DNA of 54,625 nucleotides. Origin: Thiofilum flexile DSM 14609 (GTDB lineage Bacteria > Pseudomonadota > Gammaproteobacteria > Thiotrichales > Thiotrichaceae). Both the position numbers and the translations under genes were made by a program. The notes under the pieces were generated by a model, which was not told the DNA's origin, ran no database searches, and saw only the letters and a program-made list of their open reading frames with translations. Where the stretch lies: assembly GCF_000380185.1 (NCBI RefSeq), contig NZ_KB904780.1, forward strand, positions 162,995 to 217,619. Direction: 5' to 3'. Of the stretch, positions 8,325 to 15,860 are shown in pieces. Each line of letters begins with the position of its first letter. Position 1 is the first letter of the stretch.

Positions 8325-9644
8325 ATGGAATTAAGTTATGTCTCGCGGGTGATGTATCAAGCGCTTGATCAGTGCCAACCCTTAATCTTACATGGGCGCA
8401 TTGTACAAGTAACGGGTACGGTGGTTAAGGCGATTATCCCCAAGGTACGCTTAGGGGAATTGTGTATGCTCAAGAATGCTGAGGATGAGCGCACGATTCC
8501 CGCTGAAGTGATTGGTTTTGATCAAAATATTGCACTTCTAGCGCCTATCGGTGATATGCAGGGGGTATCCATTCATACCCAAGTGACGGTCACTGGTGAA
8601 ATGCTACGGGTCGGTGTGGGGGACGATTTAAAGGGTTGCGTATTGGATGGAATTGGGCGCATTCAAAATCGGGTGGGCGTCTCTATTCAAGACTATTATC
8701 CGTTAATGGCCTCACCCCCTGATCCACTCACGCGTCAAATGGTAAAAGACCCGCTCTCGTTAGGGGTACGCTCCATTGATGGCTTAATTACCTGCGGGAT
8801 AGGACAACGTATTGGTATCTTCGCTGGTGCGGGGGTAGGTAAATCCTCGCTCTTAAGTATGTTGGTGCAACATGCCGAGGTGGATGTCTATGTGGTCGCC
8901 CTCATCGGTGAACGGGGTCGTGAGGTACGCGAATTTATGGAGGAAGCCTTAGGTGCTGATGGTATGGCTAAAACCATACTCATTGTAGCCACCTCGGATC
9001 GCCCTCCGATTGAACGTCTCAAAGCGGCTTATGTCGCCACCGCCGTTGCGGAATACTATCGCGATCAAGGCAAAAAAGTACTATTACTCATGGATTCTTT
9101 AACCCGTTTTGCCCGTGCTCAACGTGAAATTGGTCTAGCAGCAGGCGAAGCACCTGCACGGCGGGGTTATCCCCCCTCAGTTTTTTCTGAATTACCTAAA
9201 CTAGTTGAACGGGCGGGTTATGGTTCACAAGGCTCGATTACCGCATTTTATACGGTACTGATTGAAGGCGATGATATGTCCGACCCCATCGGGGATGAGG
9301 TGCGCTCGCTCCTTGATGGTCATATTATTTTATCGCGTGATCTGGCCTCTAGTAATCACTATCCTGCTATTGACTCTCTAGGCAGTTTAAGCCGGATTAT
9401 GCCGCGCCTAACCTCAGAGCCACACCGTCGTGCTGCTGCTCATATCCGAACTTTACTGAATAAATACAAAGAAATTGAATTCTTAGTGCGGGTCGGTGAA
9501 TATAAACGAGGTGCTGATCCTTTAGCAGATGAAGCACTGGATAAAATTAATCAAATCAATGATTTTCTTAAGCAGAAACCTGATGAGCACAGTACGTTTG
9601 ATCAAACGGTACAACGCCTCATTCAGCTAGCAGGTAAATCATAA
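8325..9644 (+). CDS. sctN: T3SS ATPase SctN
   Basis: SctN is the hexameric ATPase that strips chaperones and unfolds substrates at the base of the apparatus. The 439-residue protein has the Walker A loop AGAGVGKSS at residues 167-175, the Walker B stretch [26 protein letters not shown] and the conserved [12 protein letters not shown]. It is closer to SctN/FliI than to F1 beta by these motifs. The stop codon abuts sctO, which begins at the last base of its stop. Confidence 0.96.
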   Translation: MELSYVSRVMYQALDQCQPLILHGRIVQVTGTVVKAIIPKVRLGELCMLKNAEDERTIPAEVIGFDQNIALLAPIGDMQGVSIHTQVTVTGEMLRVGVGDDLKGCVLDGIGRIQNRVGVSIQDYYPLMASPPDPLTRQMVKDPLSLGVRSIDGLITCGIGQRIGIFAGAGVGKSSLLSMLVQHAEVDVYVVALIGERGREVREFMEEALGADGMAKTILIVATSDRPPIERLKAAYVATAVAEYYRDQGKKVLLLMDSLTRFARAQREIGLAAGEAPARRGYPPSVFSELPKLVERAGYGSQGSITAFYTVLIEGDDMSDPIGDEVRSLLDGHIILSRDLASSNHYPAIDSLGSLSRIMPRLTSEPHRRAAAHIRTLLNKYKEIEFLVRVGEYKRGADPLADEALDKINQINDFLKQKPDEHSTFDQTVQRLIQLAGKS

Positions 9645-10090
9645 TGAGCTTAAATGATTTAAAAGAACTCAAAAAAATCCGTAATCGGCGGATGGAGCAA
9701 CAACTAGCCGAAATGCAGGAAAAACGCCGTCAAGTGGATGGCTACACCCAGCAATTGCAACAAGCTAAAAATGATCTAAGTGACTATCAACATTGGCGTT
9801 TACAGCAACAAGAAACTCGCTTTAAAGCCCTACAAAGTCAGCCTTTCACGCCAGAAGCTTTACGCGAGTATCAAGGGCAATTAGAGAATATGCTCATGCA
9901 AGAGCAGTTTTACTATCAAGCCATTAGTGCGGCTGAGAATCAACTCAAAGCCTCCGAGGCTGCTTGGCAGGAAAGTAAGCAAAAATCGGATCAAATGACT
10001 TTACAATATGAGAAAATGAAAGAGATCGTTGAAATTGAAGCTAAAGCAGTTGCTCTAGCTAAGTCCGAAGACCGCGCTCCTGATCCTTAA
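9644..10090 (+). CDS. sctO: T3SS central stalk protein SctO (YscO/FliJ-like)
   Basis: This 148-residue, highly charged, all-helical protein has heptad-like Gln/Glu/Lys repeats throughout, as expected for the two-helix coiled-coil stalk that links SctN to SctV. Sequence identity in this family is low, so the assignment relies on length, coiled-coil character and its place right after sctN, where sctO or fliJ normally lies. Its 3' end overlaps that of sctL on the other strand by four bases (10087-10090). Confidence 0.8.
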   Translation: MSLNDLKELKKIRNRRMEQQLAEMQEKRRQVDGYTQQLQQAKNDLSDYQHWRLQQQETRFKALQSQPFTPEALREYQGQLENMLMQEQFYYQAISAAENQLKASEAAWQESKQKSDQMTLQYEKMKEIVEIEAKAVALAKSEDRAPDP

Positions 10091-10713
10091 TGAGAGCGGC
10101 CTGACTTTTCAGCAAATGAGCGCTGCAACGCCCGTGTAATAGCTTCTAATTGTTGTTCTGCACTCGCATTCACAATACCAATATCAGACTCCAATACACA
10201 TTCTGTTTCTTTTAGATGAGCATCACTGACTATCTCAATCTGGCGACTGGTATCTTGGAAAGCATTAATTTTTGCATCAACGGCACTATATAGTTTAGGG
10301 TTGACGCGAATAATTAACTTCTGACTCCCCCGCACTAACTCCATACCGCGCTCTACCGCGCTGGTAACTAGCTCGGTATCATCAAAGTTATGCACAATCT
10401 TACGCACGGCATGAATCACCACATCCACCAATTGCCGCTCCATATTAGCCACGGCATGATTCATTTTCACCGTAAAATCCAATAACTGAGTGGCTAATTC
10501 GGCATTTGCCTGCTCTTTGCCCTGTTTAAAACCTGCCCGCAACGCCGCTGCCTTAGCCGCTAATAACTCTTGCTCACGACGTTTGTCTTTGAGTTCTAAT
10601 TCTTTCAACAACTGCTCATAGGTTACTAAGCGCTTGTAATCTTGTGCTTTTAACACATGTTGTTCGGGACTCAGTTGTGAGTCTAATGGCTTAACCGAGA
10701 CGAATTTTTCCAT
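10087..10713 (-). CDS. sctL: T3SS ATPase regulator/stator SctL (FliH/YscL family)
   Basis: SctL dimers connect SctN to the SctQ pods. The 208 residues show the FliH layout: a variable N-terminus, a long charged helix (about residues 30-75, ending in GFKQGKEQANAEL), and a C-terminal V/F-ATPase subunit E-like domain with VVIHAVRKIVH and LIIRVNPKLY. The start overlaps the end of sctK, so sctK-sctL form one transcript, running against sctQ-sctO and meeting sctO tail to tail. Confidence 0.88.
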   Translation of the reverse strand: MEKFVSVKPLDSQLSPEQHVLKAQDYKRLVTYEQLLKELELKDKRREQELLAAKAAALRAGFKQGKEQANAELATQLLDFTVKMNHAVANMERQLVDVVIHAVRKIVHNFDDTELVTSAVERGMELVRGSQKLIIRVNPKLYSAVDAKINAFQDTSRQIEIVSDAHLKETECVLESDIGIVNASAEQQLEAITRALQRSFAEKSGRSH

Positions 10714-11389
10714 CGGGGCTCACTCCAATTTTAATATCAATCGCTATTTTTTGAATTAAGGCGACACATTCGGCATGTTGAGTACGTAATGGCTGGCCTA
10801 ATGCCGATTGCGTATCAAGTAACTCATACCATTCAATAGGTAACTTAATCATTAAACGTTTGCGTAAGGCTAAAGGAAACTCCATAAACGCTTCGTTAAA
10901 ACACAGCATCCCCCCCAAAATCATGCGCTTTTTTAATTCCATGCTATTAGGAAACTCGATTCCTACCGGCGGACGACGCATTACCATTGGGACTCGACGT
11001 TGAATAAAAAAGTATAAGTCATCCCCAATATCGGTACGAATTTTAACAACATCATCACGCGAAACCGAGCGCTGCACCTGATCCCGAATCATCACAGCTC
11101 CTGCATGCAATACTAAGGTTTCTAAATCCTCAGCAGGCCACAAAGCCATCTTGGCAAGGGAACTGGTGAAATTAAAATAAACTTGGTTTTCTAGCCCTAG
11201 CCGTCCCATGAGATGCTGCACTACCCGCTCAGCACCACGATGCTTACCGACTAATTTACTAATCAGCTCACCATCCGGCATCGCCGCCAACCAACTCGCA
11301 TGAATATAGTTGTCGGGGCGAAAATTAAATTCCCAGACCAAACTGGATAGTTTTTTATTAGGAGAGGTAGTTTTTTGTTGTGTATCCAT
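10691..11389 (-). CDS. sctK: T3SS sorting-platform protein SctK (YscK/HrpD-like)
   Basis: SctK joins the SctQ pods to the inner-membrane ring. The 232-residue protein shows the family features: an N-terminal FNFRPDNYIHASWL block (YscK and PscK have similar FNxxPxxYxHxSWLP), central helices and a C-terminal LP.EWYELLD block. Presence of SctK and absence of any flagellar gene argue for an injectisome-type rather than a flagellar system. It is the first gene of the two-gene sctKL transcript; its promoter would lie in 11390-11654. Confidence 0.82.
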   Translation of the reverse strand: MDTQQKTTSPNKKLSSLVWEFNFRPDNYIHASWLAAMPDGELISKLVGKHRGAERVVQHLMGRLGLENQVYFNFTSSLAKMALWPAEDLETLVLHAGAVMIRDQVQRSVSRDDVVKIRTDIGDDLYFFIQRRVPMVMRRPPVGIEFPNSMELKKRMILGGMLCFNEAFMEFPLALRKRLMIKLPIEWYELLDTQSALGQPLRTQHAECVALIQKIAIDIKIGVSPDGKIRLG

Positions 11390-11654
11390 AGACTTCTACT
11401 ATTAGGCTTGTCCCCTAACGCACAGCCACAAGGGCCATCCGCATACTGCACCATAGTAACGCAAGCCAAGCGAATATATTCAATTGGGCTAGATGATCGG
11501 GCAATGTTTAAACTGACGTTTATAAACTCCGCCCTAAGTATAGATAAAATCGTTAGATTTGGTGGATAAAATGGGCGGCATCATGAGGAAGACATTTGCC
11601 CTACTGGCCTCTTCCCGCTACTGTATGCTGCTCACTATTCCTGCGGAGCCAGAC

Positions 11655-12089
11655 ATGCAGCCTAAAACTAGGCGGATTATTCAAGCAGTATTGTATGAAG
11701 CGATTGCGGTGGTATTTGTAGGCCCTGGACTGACTTATCTATTTGATCATCCGCCAATTTCTACCCTAACTCTCGCGGTCTTGATGTCGACTATTGCTGT
11801 GATATGGAGTTATGTATTCAATGCTGTGTTTGAGCGCTGGGAATCCACACAGAATGTCAAAGGACGTCCTTGGAAACATCGTCTGCTTCATGGTTTAGGA
11901 TTTGAAGGAGGGCTGCTCATCACACTAGTACCTTTGATGGCATACTGGTTAAATATCACCTTGCTGGCAGCCTTTATCGCTGACCTAGGTGTACTCGCTT
12001 TCTTCTTTATTTATGCCATTATATTCACATGGTGCTTCGACAAAGTATTCGGCCTACCCCAATCAGCATCAGCACATTGTGAGGCTTAA
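11655..12089 (+). CDS. PACE-family (AceI-like) antimicrobial efflux transporter
   Basis: The 144-residue protein is predicted to be an inner-membrane proton-driven exporter of biocides such as chlorhexidine. Four hydrophobic helices form two tandem BTP domains. Family motifs are visible: RRIIQAVLYE in helix 1, WSYVFNAVFERWE closing helix 2, RLLHGLGFEGG in helix 3 and FTWCFDKVFG in helix 4. I start at ATG 11655, which has CGGAG eight bases upstream and gives the usual family N-terminus; the frame is open to 11559. It is a single gene next to the T3SS block and looks like accessory cargo. Confidence 0.85.
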   Translation: MQPKTRRIIQAVLYEAIAVVFVGPGLTYLFDHPPISTLTLAVLMSTIAVIWSYVFNAVFERWESTQNVKGRPWKHRLLHGLGFEGGLLITLVPLMAYWLNITLLAAFIADLGVLAFFFIYAIIFTWCFDKVFGLPQSASAHCEA

Positions 12090-12141
12090 ACTAATAGTAT
12101 TATTTGATGAACCTTGATACGGAGAAAAAGGAGTAATCGAC

Positions 12142-12615
12142 TTGGAAATCAGGGCAATACGCTCTCCGGCAGAATTGGATTTCATTCGCCAGCTGTTTCG
12201 GGAGTATCAGGCTTTTTTGAATGTGGATCTGTGTTTTAAGAATTTTGAAGAAGAACTGGCCGCCTTGCCTGGCAAATATGCACCACCTCAGGGTGAACTA
12301 CTGGCTGCCATAGATAAAAACGGCACTATGCTAGGCTGTGCTGCGGTGCGAACCCTAGAAGGTGATACCTGCGAAATGAAACGTCTCTATGTACGCCCTG
12401 ATGCGCGTGGTATCGGCTTGGGTGAGCAATTAGCCCGCTGTATCATCGATATTGCCTGCACCCAAGGCTATACCCATATGCAGCTAGAGACCCTAAACTC
12501 ACTGCAGCAGGCCATGCAACTCTATGAAAAACTCGGTTTTAAACGTATTACGCCCCACACGGCCAACCCATCGTTTGAGATAGTGTACTGGGAACTCGAT
12601 TTGACCCGATCTTAA
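12142..12615 (+). CDS. GNAT-family N-acetyltransferase
   Basis: The 157-residue GNAT-fold protein would transfer an acetyl group from acetyl-CoA to an unknown amine. The acetyl-CoA-binding motif A is clear (MKRLYVRPDARGIGLGEQL, with R-G-I-G-L-G), followed by the motif B block ETLNSLQQAMQLYEKLGFKR. The start is TTG at 12142, chosen because AAGGAG stands eight bases upstream and no ATG fits. It follows the PACE gene by 52 bases and may be cotranscribed. The substrate cannot be told from sequence. Confidence 0.85.
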   Translation: MEIRAIRSPAELDFIRQLFREYQAFLNVDLCFKNFEEELAALPGKYAPPQGELLAAIDKNGTMLGCAAVRTLEGDTCEMKRLYVRPDARGIGLGEQLARCIIDIACTQGYTHMQLETLNSLQQAMQLYEKLGFKRITPHTANPSFEIVYWELDLTRS

Positions 12616-12647
12616 AACCTTCTTACTGTTTTGGTGATAGAGGCCTA

Positions 12648-13040
12648 TCAAACCCAGTTTTCTAGCTTTAGCCCCTCTATCCGCTCAAACTCTTTGAGAT
12701 TATTACTCACCAGCACAGCATCCAATGCCAAAGCATGCGCTGCAATCAGCATATCCAAACTACCAATACCGTGCCCTTTCGACTGAAGCTGATGGCGTAG
12801 CTTGGCATAGTGCCAAATCGCTTGTTCATCATAAGGCAGTATCTCTAGTGGTGTTAGAAATTTGATTAATGCTTGCTTATTGCGCTCAGACCCTGATTTT
12901 TCTACACCAAACGCTAACTCTGATGCAGTAATACTAGATACTGCCAATTGCCCTAATCGAAATTGTCTAAACCGCTCAAAAACCTGTTGTGGCTTATGGT
13001 TAATGATATACATACAGATATTGGTATCTAGTAAGTACAT
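12648..13040 (-). CDS. vapC: VapC-type PIN-domain toxin ribonuclease
   Basis: PIN-domain toxins cleave tRNA or rRNA when freed from their VapB antitoxin. The protein of about 130 residues has the PIN acidic residues in order: LLDTN at the N-terminus, the SELAFG block, and GSLDMLIAAHA with the later VLVSNNLKEFERI. The start is the ATG in TGATG overlapping the vapB stop; an in-frame GTG lies one codon upstream. The gene order vapB-vapC with one-base overlap is classic. Confidence 0.93.
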   Translation of the reverse strand: MYLLDTNICMYIINHKPQQVFERFRQFRLGQLAVSSITASELAFGVEKSGSERNKQALIKFLTPLEILPYDEQAIWHYAKLRHQLQSKGHGIGSLDMLIAAHALALDAVLVSNNLKEFERIEGLKLENWV

Positions 13041-13270
13041 CACAGAATCTCCTCACGAACTTGTATTCCTTGTTCTTCACGAACCAGTTGAAAACCCGTT
13101 TCAAATTCGCTCAATGCTTCCTCCATCATGCCCCAAGGGTTTTCAATCGGTAACAGTAGCACACCATTACCAAAGCGTTTAATGGCCACTTCATCCGAAT
13201 CAAAGCGAAAAGCTTTTGGCAATCTGACCGCTTGGCTACGTCCTGTTTGGAATATTTTTGCAATTTCCAT
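13040..13270 (-). CDS. vapB: VapB-type antitoxin (AbrB/SpoVT fold)
   Basis: The 76-residue antitoxin has an N-terminal swapped-hairpin AbrB DNA-binding domain (AKIFQTGRSQAVRLPKAFRF is the signature) and an acidic C-terminal tail that would occupy the VapC active site. I start at ATG 13270, with AGGTG eight bases upstream, rather than the in-frame GTG three codons earlier. It presumably autoregulates through the inverted repeat just upstream. Confidence 0.93.
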   Translation of the reverse strand: MEIAKIFQTGRSQAVRLPKAFRFDSDEVAIKRFGNGVLLLPIENPWGMMEEALSEFETGFQLVREEQGIQVREEIL

Positions 13271-13284
13271 TTTTATCACCTATT

Positions 13285-13307
13285 GATACCTATCTGTGAT
13301 AGATATC
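13285..13307. promoter_or_regulatory. Putative VapB operator upstream of vapBC
   Basis: Ten-base arms GATACCTATC and GATAGATATC separated by TGT form an inverted repeat with nine of ten pairs. It lies 14 bases upstream of the vapB start codon, where an autoregulatory operator is expected. Confidence 0.55.
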
Positions 13308-13597
13308 ATAGTCTTTTTTAAAGCTACCATCTATGAACTATCCCCTACTCATAACCGTTTTGCAGCTCGAATTGTGAGGACTCATCAACATATAGCTATA
13401 TGTCGTTGACCTTCGTCCGCTATATCGACACTTACAAAATCTTTGGTTTCGAGTTTGAGTCCATCAAACAACGATATGGATGGCTGCTTATCCAGAGATA
13501 GCACATTTGCATAATGCTTGAGCAGAGGCTATATGGTTTGTTAGACATAACATAGTTTCCGATTACATAAACTAATCTACTACGAGGGAGCATAGCG
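13308..13597. other. Gene-poor gap between vapB and the DUF305 gene, with a perfect 16-bp palindrome
   Basis: I see no credible coding frame. The only notable structure is ACATATAGCTATATGT at 13388-13403, a perfect palindrome that could be an operator site. A GAGGGAG ribosome site for the next gene lies at the right end. Confidence 0.5.
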
Positions 13598-14098
13598 ATG
13601 GAGCATGATGAACATATGAAATCTGATCATGGGACGATGTCTGGTAAGCCCTATCTCAAGTTCTGGCTCAATATGATTCCAGGGCTGGTGGTGATGTATC
13701 TGGTCATGTTCAGTATGATTGATGGCTTGGTCGATTTTCGAAACAATCTGAACATGTTCTACATGGCTGTAACCATGTGGGCACCCATGGGTATACTGAT
13801 GCTGCTGACAATGCCAGGCATGTTTACCAACAAGGGGATGAACCTAACGCTGTATGTGTTGTTTATTGCGTTAACGATCGGATCGTTCTGGGCAACCCGT
13901 TCGCAGCTCGCAATCGATGACCGGCAGTTTGTTGCCTCGATGATCCCGCATCATTCTGGCGCGATCCTGATGTGCCGTGAGGCAAGTATTACCGATGCTG
14001 AGCTGAAAACACTTTGCCAAGCGATCATTACGGCCCAACGTGAGGAAATCGGCCAGATGAACCGCATCGGTGAACGGCTAGCTGCTGCGCCAAAGTAA
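13598..14098 (+). CDS. DUF305-domain membrane protein
   Basis: The 166-residue protein has a His/Asp-rich N-terminus, three predicted membrane helices (about residues 25-45, 55-72 and 83-100) and a C-terminal DUF305 segment containing the hallmark MIPHHSGAILMC. The DUF305 fold is ferritin-like, and such genes are often found with copper or mercury resistance and mobile elements. The start has GAGGGAG upstream. With the following DUF4396 gene it forms a pair whose codons are richer in C and G than those of neighbouring genes, suggesting transfer. Function is unknown. Confidence 0.75.
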   Translation: MEHDEHMKSDHGTMSGKPYLKFWLNMIPGLVVMYLVMFSMIDGLVDFRNNLNMFYMAVTMWAPMGILMLLTMPGMFTNKGMNLTLYVLFIALTIGSFWATRSQLAIDDRQFVASMIPHHSGAILMCREASITDAELKTLCQAIITAQREEIGQMNRIGERLAAAPK

Positions 14099-14160
14099 TC
14101 CATGCCCGTATCCGACCTTAAGGTCTAATCTATTTTAAATCGTTTCCAAGGAGCCTCGTC

Positions 14161-14640
14161 ATGGATCACAACCACCACCAGCATAATGCATCACACGCTC
14201 CAGCCGAGTCACTGAACTATATCGCCTTGGTCGCCACACTCCATTGCTTGCTCGGCTGCGCCATCGGCGAGGTTGCAGGTCTAGTCATCGGCACACATCT
14301 CGGTTGGGGGAATGGTCCCACTATTGCACTGGCCATTGTGCTAGCCTTCATCTCAGGCTTTACACTCACTGCCATCCCGTTTCTGCGCCGTGGTTACACG
14401 CTTAGACAGGCACTACGCATCGCTTTTGCGGCAGATGCTGCTTCCATCACAATCATGGAAATCGTAGATAACACGATGATGCTCATCATTCCTGGTGCGA
14501 TGAACGCACCGCTGTCCTCTGCCTTCTTCTGGGTCAGTATGCTGGCATCGTTGGCTATTGCAGGTGTTGTGGCCTACCCAGTGAATCGTTGGCTCATTGC
14601 CAGAGGCAAAGGGCATGCTGTTGTACACGAACATCACTGA
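14161..14640 (+). CDS. DUF4396-domain membrane protein
   Basis: The 159-residue integral membrane protein starts with a His-rich cluster (MDHNHHQHNASH) and ends with HVVHEHH-like histidines, flanking four predicted helices. The central AADAASITIMEIVDNTMML block is the DUF4396 hallmark. His-rich ends suggest metal handling. It has AAGGAG upstream and lies 62 bases after the DUF305 gene, so the two are probably cotranscribed. No experimentally defined function is known to me. Confidence 0.75.
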   Translation: MDHNHHQHNASHAPAESLNYIALVATLHCLLGCAIGEVAGLVIGTHLGWGNGPTIALAIVLAFISGFTLTAIPFLRRGYTLRQALRIAFAADAASITIMEIVDNTMMLIIPGAMNAPLSSAFFWVSMLASLAIAGVVAYPVNRWLIARGKGHAVVHEHH

Positions 14641-14812
14641 TGCATAGAAGATGACATAATAGATTGCACCGATGAGCAACTAACCTAGTCGATCCCTAAA
14701 ACTCAGATAGATCGACGGGTAGTCCTGTTGATTTTTAGACTAAGGCAGGGTTGAACAGAGTCCTGTAGTTTGCCTTACAGGGCAAAAGTACACCGTAAAC
14801 CGCCCCAAATGA

Positions 14813-14845
14813 AAAAGGGCTGTAAGCATTCACTTACAACCCTTT
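14813..14845 (-). terminator. Terminator downstream of tRNA-Asn
   Basis: On the minus strand AAAGGGTTGTAAG pairs with CTTACAGCCCTTT (one mismatch) and is followed by a short T run. It ends the tRNA transcript. On the plus strand the same stem could serve the DUF4396 gene but has a weaker T tract. Confidence 0.7.
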
Positions 14846-14853
14846 GAATTTTT

Positions 14854-14929
14854 TGGCTCCCCGAACTGGACTCGAACCAGTGACCCAATGATTAACAGTC
14901 ATTTGCTCTACCGACTGAGCTATCGAGGA
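14854..14929 (-). tRNA. tRNA-Asn (GUU anticodon)
   Basis: The minus strand gives a 76-nt cloverleaf with encoded CCA: acceptor TCCTCGA/TCGGGGA (one G-T pair), D arm AGCTCAGTCGGTAGAGC, anticodon loop CTGTTAA with GTT, T arm CTGGTTCGAGTCCAG. The 3' end faces the accessory block at 11.4-14.6 kb. Confidence 0.97.
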
Positions 14930-15122
14930 ACTGCTTAATGTGGGGCGTATAATATAGCTCACCTTATTATTCGTCAACTACTTTTTTAGCTGATTCGATA
15001 TATCCTGCTACCACTCATCTGATTACCCACATTTCCCCCTCTCACTCCTCACTAAGAGCAACTTGGTCAAAAGACCTAAAACGGCTAAAGTAGCCTCAAT
15101 TAACCAAAGGACTGAGGATGCT

Positions 15123-15860
15123 ATGACTGGTTTTTCCCAAGGTGCTCAATACGTTTTCCACGGTTTAAAACTGATTACCCAACCCGGCTTACGCTGGTTT
15201 GTGATTATGCCCTTACTGGTGAATATGATTGTTATGTCACTAGGTATTTGGCTAGGCATGAGTCAACTGAATCGGTGGCTAGATCATTTATTACCCTCTT
15301 GGTTGAGTTGGTTAGAGTGGATCTTATGGCCTCTCATGGTGGTCATGATTTTTCTAGCGGTATTTTATACCTTCGCTATTCTCGCTAATCTCATCGCGGC
15401 ACCTTTTAATGCCTTACTCGCCGAACAAGTCGAAGCACGCCTGAGAGGTTTACCATTACCGCCCTATCAGGGGGTTATGAGTCTCCTCAAAATAGCGGGG
15501 CGTACTTTTAAAAGTGAAATCAGTAAGCTGCTTTATATGGCTAAATGGCTGATCCCTGTGTTACTGATTACCTTCATTCCGGGTATTAATCTAATCGCAC
15601 CGCTGGCTTGGTTTATTTATGGTGCTTGGATGTTAGCCATTGAATATGTGGACTATCCCATGGGTAATCATGAACTCTTCTTTCAAGATGAGCTGCAAGC
15701 AGTACGTCAACACCGCCAAATCTCCCTTGGGTTTGGTGGCTCACTATCCGCCATTATGCTCATACCGGGCTTTAATTTTTTTGCCATGCCCATTGGAGTA
15801 GCTGGGGCTACTGCTTTTTGGGTTGATAAAATTGCCGCAAATTATCGTGGTCGAACATGA
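15123..15860 (+). CDS. cysZ: CysZ/EI24-family membrane protein (sulfate/sulfite permease-like)
   Basis: The 245-residue protein has four to six hydrophobic helices and the family motifs GLKLITQPGLRWFVIMPLLVN near the N-terminus and EYVDYPMGNH in the second half. E. coli CysZ moves sulfate for cysteine synthesis. I start at ATG 15123, preceded by GAGG; an in-frame TTG at 15063 would add 20 residues with no counterpart in CysZ. The stop overlaps the mnmC start (ATGA). A role in sulfate or sulfite handling would suit a sulfur oxidiser but is inferred. Confidence 0.85.
   Translation: MTGFSQGAQYVFHGLKLITQPGLRWFVIMPLLVNMIVMSLGIWLGMSQLNRWLDHLLPSWLSWLEWILWPLMVVMIFLAVFYTFAILANLIAAPFNALLAEQVEARLRGLPLPPYQGVMSLLKIAGRTFKSEISKLLYMAKWLIPVLLITFIPGINLIAPLAWFIYGAWMLAIEYVDYPMGNHELFFQDELQAVRQHRQISLGFGGSLSAIMLIPGFNFFAMPIGVAGATAFWVDKIAANYRGRT

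Noticed and set aside
2404-10090. Flagellar export genes (fliPQR, flhBA, fliI)
   Set aside because: The families overlap, but SctK, the injectisome gene order and the absence of flagellin, hook, rod or motor genes favour a non-flagellar type III system.
14854-14929. tRNA-Asn as a proven integration site
   Set aside because: I found no integrase and no repeated tRNA 3' fragment in the window; it is only positionally suggestive.
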